The notes under the pieces: generated by a model | Database searches by the model: none | Seen by the model: only the letters and a program-made list of their open reading frames with translations | Told to the model about the DNA's origin: nothing | Translations under genes and position numbers: made by a program | DNA from: Acidobacteriota bacterium | GTDB lineage: Bacteria; Acidobacteriota; Blastocatellia; Pyrinomonadales; Pyrinomonadaceae | Length of the DNA: 8,268 nt | Assembly: GCA_029862725.1 (NCBI GenBank) | Contig: JAOTWT010000109.1 | Span: 1 to 8,268 of the forward strand | Direction: 5' to 3' | In this document: in pieces, positions 6,259-8,268 of the stretch | How the letters are laid out: every line of letters begins with the position of its first letter | Position numbering within the stretch: position 1 is the first letter of the stretch

Positions 6259-7128
6259 TCAGTCTGCGACAAGCGAACCATAGCTGTCCGGCCGGCGGTC
6301 GCGGAAGAACTGCCATGTATTCCGGACCTCCCGAATAACATCCATATCGAGGTCCGCAACGACCAGCTCGTCCTTGTCGCGAGAGGCCTCGGCGATGATT
6401 TGTCCGCGCGGGTCGCAGAAGTAACTCTGGCCGTAAAACTCGCCAATGTCCCAAGGCTGCTCGTGACCGACGCGGTTGATGGCGCCGACAAAATAGCCAT
6501 TCGCAACGGCGTGCGCAGGTTGTTCGAGTTTCCACAAATACTCGCTCAGGCCGGCGACCGTCGCCGATGGGTTAAAGATGATCTCCGCACCATTCAGTCC
6601 CAAAGCGCGGGCGCCTTCCGGAAAATGCCGGTCATAACAAATATAGACGCCGATTCTCGCGAAAGCCGTGTCAAAACATGGGTAGCCCAAATTGCCAGGA
6701 CGAAAATAGAACTTTTCCCAAAATCCCGGCGCGACATGAGGAATGTGGTTCTTGCGGTATTTACCGAGGTATTTTCCATCTGCGTCGATAACCGCCGCAG
6801 CGTTGTAATAGATTCCCGACATCTCCTCTTCATAGATCGGGACGATCAGGACCATGCCCTTTTCTTTGGCGACGGACTGCATCATCTGGACAGTGGGGCC
6901 GTCGGGAATCCGCTCGACCGCCTCGTACCACTTTGTTTCCTGTTCGGCGCAAAAATACGGCGTCGTAAAGATCTCCTGAAAACAAAGCATTTGAACGCCT
7001 TGCGAAGCCGCCTCTTCAACCATCGTCATCTGGTGATCAATATTTGCCTTTTTTATCTCATCGATCGTCGAGTCGGGCGAGCCCTGGTTGGCCGCCTGTA
7101 TAAGTCCGCATTTTATTTTTCTACTCAT
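6259..7128 (-). CDS. Beta-ureidopropionase (nitrilase superfamily N-carbamoyl amidohydrolase)
   Basis: This enzyme hydrolyses N-carbamoyl-beta-alanine or N-carbamoyl-3-aminoisobutyrate to the beta-amino acid, CO2 and NH3, the third step of reductive pyrimidine degradation. The nitrilase triad is visible: Glu52 in FQEIF, Lys126 in YRKNHIPH, and Cys164 in ICYDRHFPE. GAEIIFNPSAT (180-190) and WKLEQPAHAVANGYFVGAIN (199-218) are typical of beta-ureidopropionases rather than aliphatic nitrilases. N-carbamoylputrescine amidase is the main alternative, but the preT/preA/mmsA setting favours the pyrimidine role. I start at ATG 7128 (289 residues, MSRKIKCGLIQAAN). An in-frame ATG at 7146 would add MVNEND; neither has a good ribosome site. 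The first 22-23 codons and the leader are duplicated upstream in a 176-bp tandem array. Confidence 0.92.
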   Translation of the reverse strand: MSRKIKCGLIQAANQGSPDSTIDEIKKANIDHQMTMVEEAASQGVQMLCFQEIFTTPYFCAEQETKWYEAVERIPDGPTVQMMQSVAKEKGMVLIVPIYEEEMSGIYYNAAAVIDADGKYLGKYRKNHIPHVAPGFWEKFYFRPGNLGYPCFDTAFARIGVYICYDRHFPEGARALGLNGAEIIFNPSATVAGLSEYLWKLEQPAHAVANGYFVGAINRVGHEQPWDIGEFYGQSYFCDPRGQIIAEASRDKDELVVADLDMDVIREVRNTWQFFRDRRPDSYGSLVAD

Positions 7129-7175
7129 ATCGTTTTCATTGACCATTGACCGGTCGGATCCAGGCCGCCTTGACG

Positions 7176-7224
7176 CCGCTCGCTACCGCAAGCGGCACTG
7201 ATCGCCATCGGCTACCACCGACGG
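7176..7224. repeat. REP-like hairpin pair, first copy
   Basis: Two similar imperfect palindromes lie 29 bp apart: CCGCTCGC-TACC-GCAAGCGG (7176-7195) and CCATCGGC-TACC-ACCGACGG (7205-7224). Each is an 8-bp stem with one or two mismatches and a TACC loop, followed by CACTGAT or TTCTGAT. This resembles REP elements found in pairs. No RAYT transposase is in the window. Confidence 0.7.
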
Positions 7225-7304
7225 TTCTGATTTATCGTCGATCGACGAGTCGGGCGAGCCCTCTTGGCCGCCTGTATAAGTCCGCATTTTATTTTTCTAC
7301 TCAT
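7212..7304 (-). pseudogene. Duplicated 5' fragment of beta-ureidopropionase gene (copy B)
   Basis: From ATG 7304 it repeats the true N-terminus, MSRKIKCGLIQAA. The 1-bp deletion then shifts the frame (KRARPTRRSTINQNRRW) to a TAG at 7212-7214 inside the REP hairpin loop, giving 30 residues. It has no catalytic residues. If the leader is transcribed, it offers a decoy start codon upstream of the real gene. Confidence 0.75.
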
Positions 7305-7351
7305 ATCGTTTTCATTGACCATGGACCGGTCGGATTCAGGCCGCCTTGACG

Positions 7352-7400
7352 CCGCTCGCTACCGCAAGCGGAACTGATCGCCATCGGCTACCGCCGACGG
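7352..7400. repeat. REP-like hairpin pair, second copy
   Basis: This is the same pair 176 bp further on: 7352-7371 and 7381-7400. The second hairpin has a better stem here (CCATCGGC/GCCGACGG with TACC loop and one mismatch). The trailing words are AACTGAT and TTCTGAT. Confidence 0.7.
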
Positions 7401-7480
7401 TTCTGATTTATCGTCGATCGTCGAGTTGGGCGAGCCCTCTTGGCCGCCTGTATAAGTGCGCATTTTGTTTTTCTACTCAT
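7388..7480 (-). pseudogene. Duplicated 5' fragment of beta-ureidopropionase gene (copy C)
   Basis: ATG 7480 begins MSRKTKCALIQAA, a more diverged copy of the gene's N-terminus. It then has the same frameshift as copy B and stops at TAG (7388-7390) in the second REP pair. Shared frameshift and stop show that copies B and C arose from one another after the deletion. No function is expected for the 30-residue product. Confidence 0.72.
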
Positions 7481-7493
7481 AGTTTTCGTCAAA

Positions 7494-7606
7494 AAGTAAA
7501 TCGAAAAATCGTAAATCGCTAATCGCAAACCGGGAATCGCAGTTCTTACCGTGATTTCGCCCGCTTCTTTCGGAACTATTTACGATTAACGATTAACGAT
7601 TAACAA
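7494..7606. repeat. Heptamer repeats forming a large imperfect inverted repeat
   Basis: The left arm is built of period-7 units GTAAATC, GCTAATC, GCAAACC, GGGAATC. The right arm has ATTTACG, ATTAACG, ATTAACG, ATTAACA. Segment 7510-7530 is complementary to 7578-7598 at about 17 of 21 positions, and AGTTC (7541-7545) pairs with GAACT (7573-7577) inside. The structure begins 5 bp after the mmsA stop codon on the transcribed strand, where it could slow or end transcription. It lacks a proper G/C stem plus T-run. Confidence 0.7.
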
Positions 7607-7610
7607 CCAG

Positions 7611-8268
7611 TTAGCTCATCCAGTTGACACCCGCCTCGGGATTCCATTTGGTCGTAGTCTTCTTGAGCTTGGTCCAAAACTCGATCGAACTCTTGCCGGT
7701 GATATCGTTTGAGCCGAACCGGGATTCGTTCCAGCCACCGAACGAAAACGGTTCGCGGGGGACCGGTACTCCAATGTTAATACCGATCATGCCGGCCGAA
7801 GCGCGCTCCATGACATATCTGGCCATTCCCCCGTCGTTTGTATAGACCGAAGACGCATTGCCGTATGGGTTTGCGTTCTCGATCGCGATCGCTTCATCGA
7901 CCGTATCTGTTCTCATGATTGAGATTACGGGGCCAAAGATCTCTTCGGTCGCGACCGACATATCCGGCGTGACGTAATCGATCACTGTCGGGCCGACATA
8001 GGTCCCGCCTTCCTTGCCTTCAACCGTCGCACCGCGTCCGTCGACAAGGATCTTCGCGCCGTCCTTTTCAGCCTGAGTGATGTAGCCCTCAATTCGTTCC
8101 TTTGCTTCTTTTGAGATCACGGCGCCGAGGTTTACACCGGGGACCACTTTTCTTGCCTCGTCGCAGATGCGATCGATAATCCCGTTCATCTCTCCAACCG
8201 CGACCATCGCAGACGCGGCCATGCAACGCTGACCGGCGCAGCCCGACATCGATGCCGTAACGTTCTCG
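7611..8268 (-). CDS. mmsA: Methylmalonate-semialdehyde dehydrogenase (acylating), C-terminal part
   Basis: The frame is open to the window edge, so the 5' half of the gene is missing. The visible 219 codons (frame from 8267) start ENVTAS and run to a TAA stop. The catalytic thiol is in GCAGQRCMA, local residue 15. TEEIFGPVISI (local 107-117) is the conserved aldehyde dehydrogenase segment, and REPFSFGGWNESRFG near the C-terminus followed by GKSSIEFWTKLKK is typical of the MmsA/IolA branch. The family is about 490-500 residues, so roughly 45% is seen. The enzyme converts methylmalonate or malonate semialdehyde with CoA and NAD+ to propionyl- or acetyl-CoA. That fits the end of thymine and uracil degradation and the preT/preA genes downstream, though MmsA also serves valine and inositol catabolism. 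Confidence 0.93.
   Translation of the reverse strand, partial: ENVTASMSGCAGQRCMAASAMVAVGEMNGIIDRICDEARKVVPGVNLGAVISKEAKERIEGYITQAEKDGAKILVDGRGATVEGKEGGTYVGPTVIDYVTPDMSVATEEIFGPVISIMRTDTVDEAIAIENANPYGNASSVYTNDGGMARYVMERASAGMIGINIGVPVPREPFSFGGWNESRFGSNDITGKSSIEFWTKLKKTTTKWNPEAGVNWMS

Larger units (their letters stand above)
7061..7488. repeat. 176-bp tandem duplication, about 2.4 copies
   Basis: Unit starts at 7061, 7238 and 7414; anchor TAAGTCCGCA recurs at 7101 and 7277, with TAAGTGCGCA at 7453, a spacing of exactly 176. Each unit joins the 5' end of the beta-ureidopropionase gene and its leader to a pair of REP-like hairpins, ending TTCTGATTTATCG. The third copy stops near 7488 before its hairpins. 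Copies differ by few substitutions, a 1-bp deletion (CCCTGGTTGG to CCCTCTTGG) in the second and third, and a 2-bp loss in the third, so the event is fairly recent. Only the 7061-side copy continues into an intact gene. Confidence 0.93.
7129..7610. other. 482-bp repeat-filled spacer between mmsA and beta-ureidopropionase
   Basis: This gap has no intact gene. From the mmsA side it holds the heptamer inverted repeat (7494-7606), then the third partial, second and first copies of the 176-bp unit with two REP-like hairpin pairs, and finally the true leader of the beta-ureidopropionase gene. I see no convincing sigma-70 promoter. The plus-strand reading at 7146-7349 arises only from the repeated unit. 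Confidence 0.75.

Noticed and set aside
5228..6535. Long minus frame of 435 codons as one protein
   Set aside because: The first 172 codons overlap the beta-ureidopropionase gene in another frame and are Arg/Cys-rich noise. The signal peptide at ATG 6019 marks the true start.
6400..7149. Plus-strand open frame of 249 codons
   Set aside because: It lies opposite the beta-ureidopropionase gene, whose catalytic motifs are all in the other strand; no recognisable domain. Its end recurs in the 176-bp repeat only because the DNA is duplicated.
7494..7606. CRISPR-like array
   Set aside because: Units are 7 bp without spacers, and the arms are inverted; no cas genes nearby.

Overview
This window reads as a chromosomal stretch from a mid-GC Gram-negative-type bacterium. 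All eight genes lie on the minus strand. The protein character (an N-terminal-nucleophile P1 peptidase with a signal peptide, a split PreT/PreA dihydropyrimidine dehydrogenase, MmsA) and the abundance of short period-7 and period-9 intergenic repeats suggest an Acidobacteriota relative, perhaps Blastocatellia. That taxonomic guess is inference from style and has not been tested.

The core is a reductive pyrimidine degradation locus. In transcription order (high to low coordinates) it holds: the 3' part of mmsA (methylmalonate/malonate-semialdehyde dehydrogenase, 7611-8268, cut by the window edge); a 482-bp spacer carrying a 176-bp tandem duplication, REP-like hairpins and heptamer repeats; beta-ureidopropionase (6259-7128); an unrecognised secreted protein (5228-6019); a Rid/YjgF-family protein (4739-5125); preT (3160-4602); an unrecognised AT-richer membrane-anchored protein (2484-3140); preA (1210-2448); and, after a 219-bp gap, the 5' part of a secreted P1-family (DmpA-like) aminopeptidase (1-990, cut by the window edge).

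PreT plus PreA reduce uracil or thymine to the dihydropyrimidine. A dihydropyrimidinase, not seen here, would open the ring. Beta-ureidopropionase releases beta-alanine or 3-aminoisobutyrate plus NH3 and CO2. A transaminase, also not seen, gives malonate or methylmalonate semialdehyde, which MmsA converts to acetyl-CoA or propionyl-CoA. The two missing steps may lie beyond 8268 or elsewhere.

The most unusual feature is the repeat landscape. A degenerate 9-bp tandem family occurs at four sites, including inside preT, where it sits with a heptamer block in an in-frame insertion of about 99 bp, and across the preT stop codon. Heptamer families fill the ridA-preT and mmsA-beta-ureidopropionase spacers. 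The 5' end of the beta-ureidopropionase gene, joined to a REP-like hairpin pair, is repeated about 2.4 times upstream of the gene. I found no convincing defence system, CRISPR array, tRNA, rRNA or transposase.
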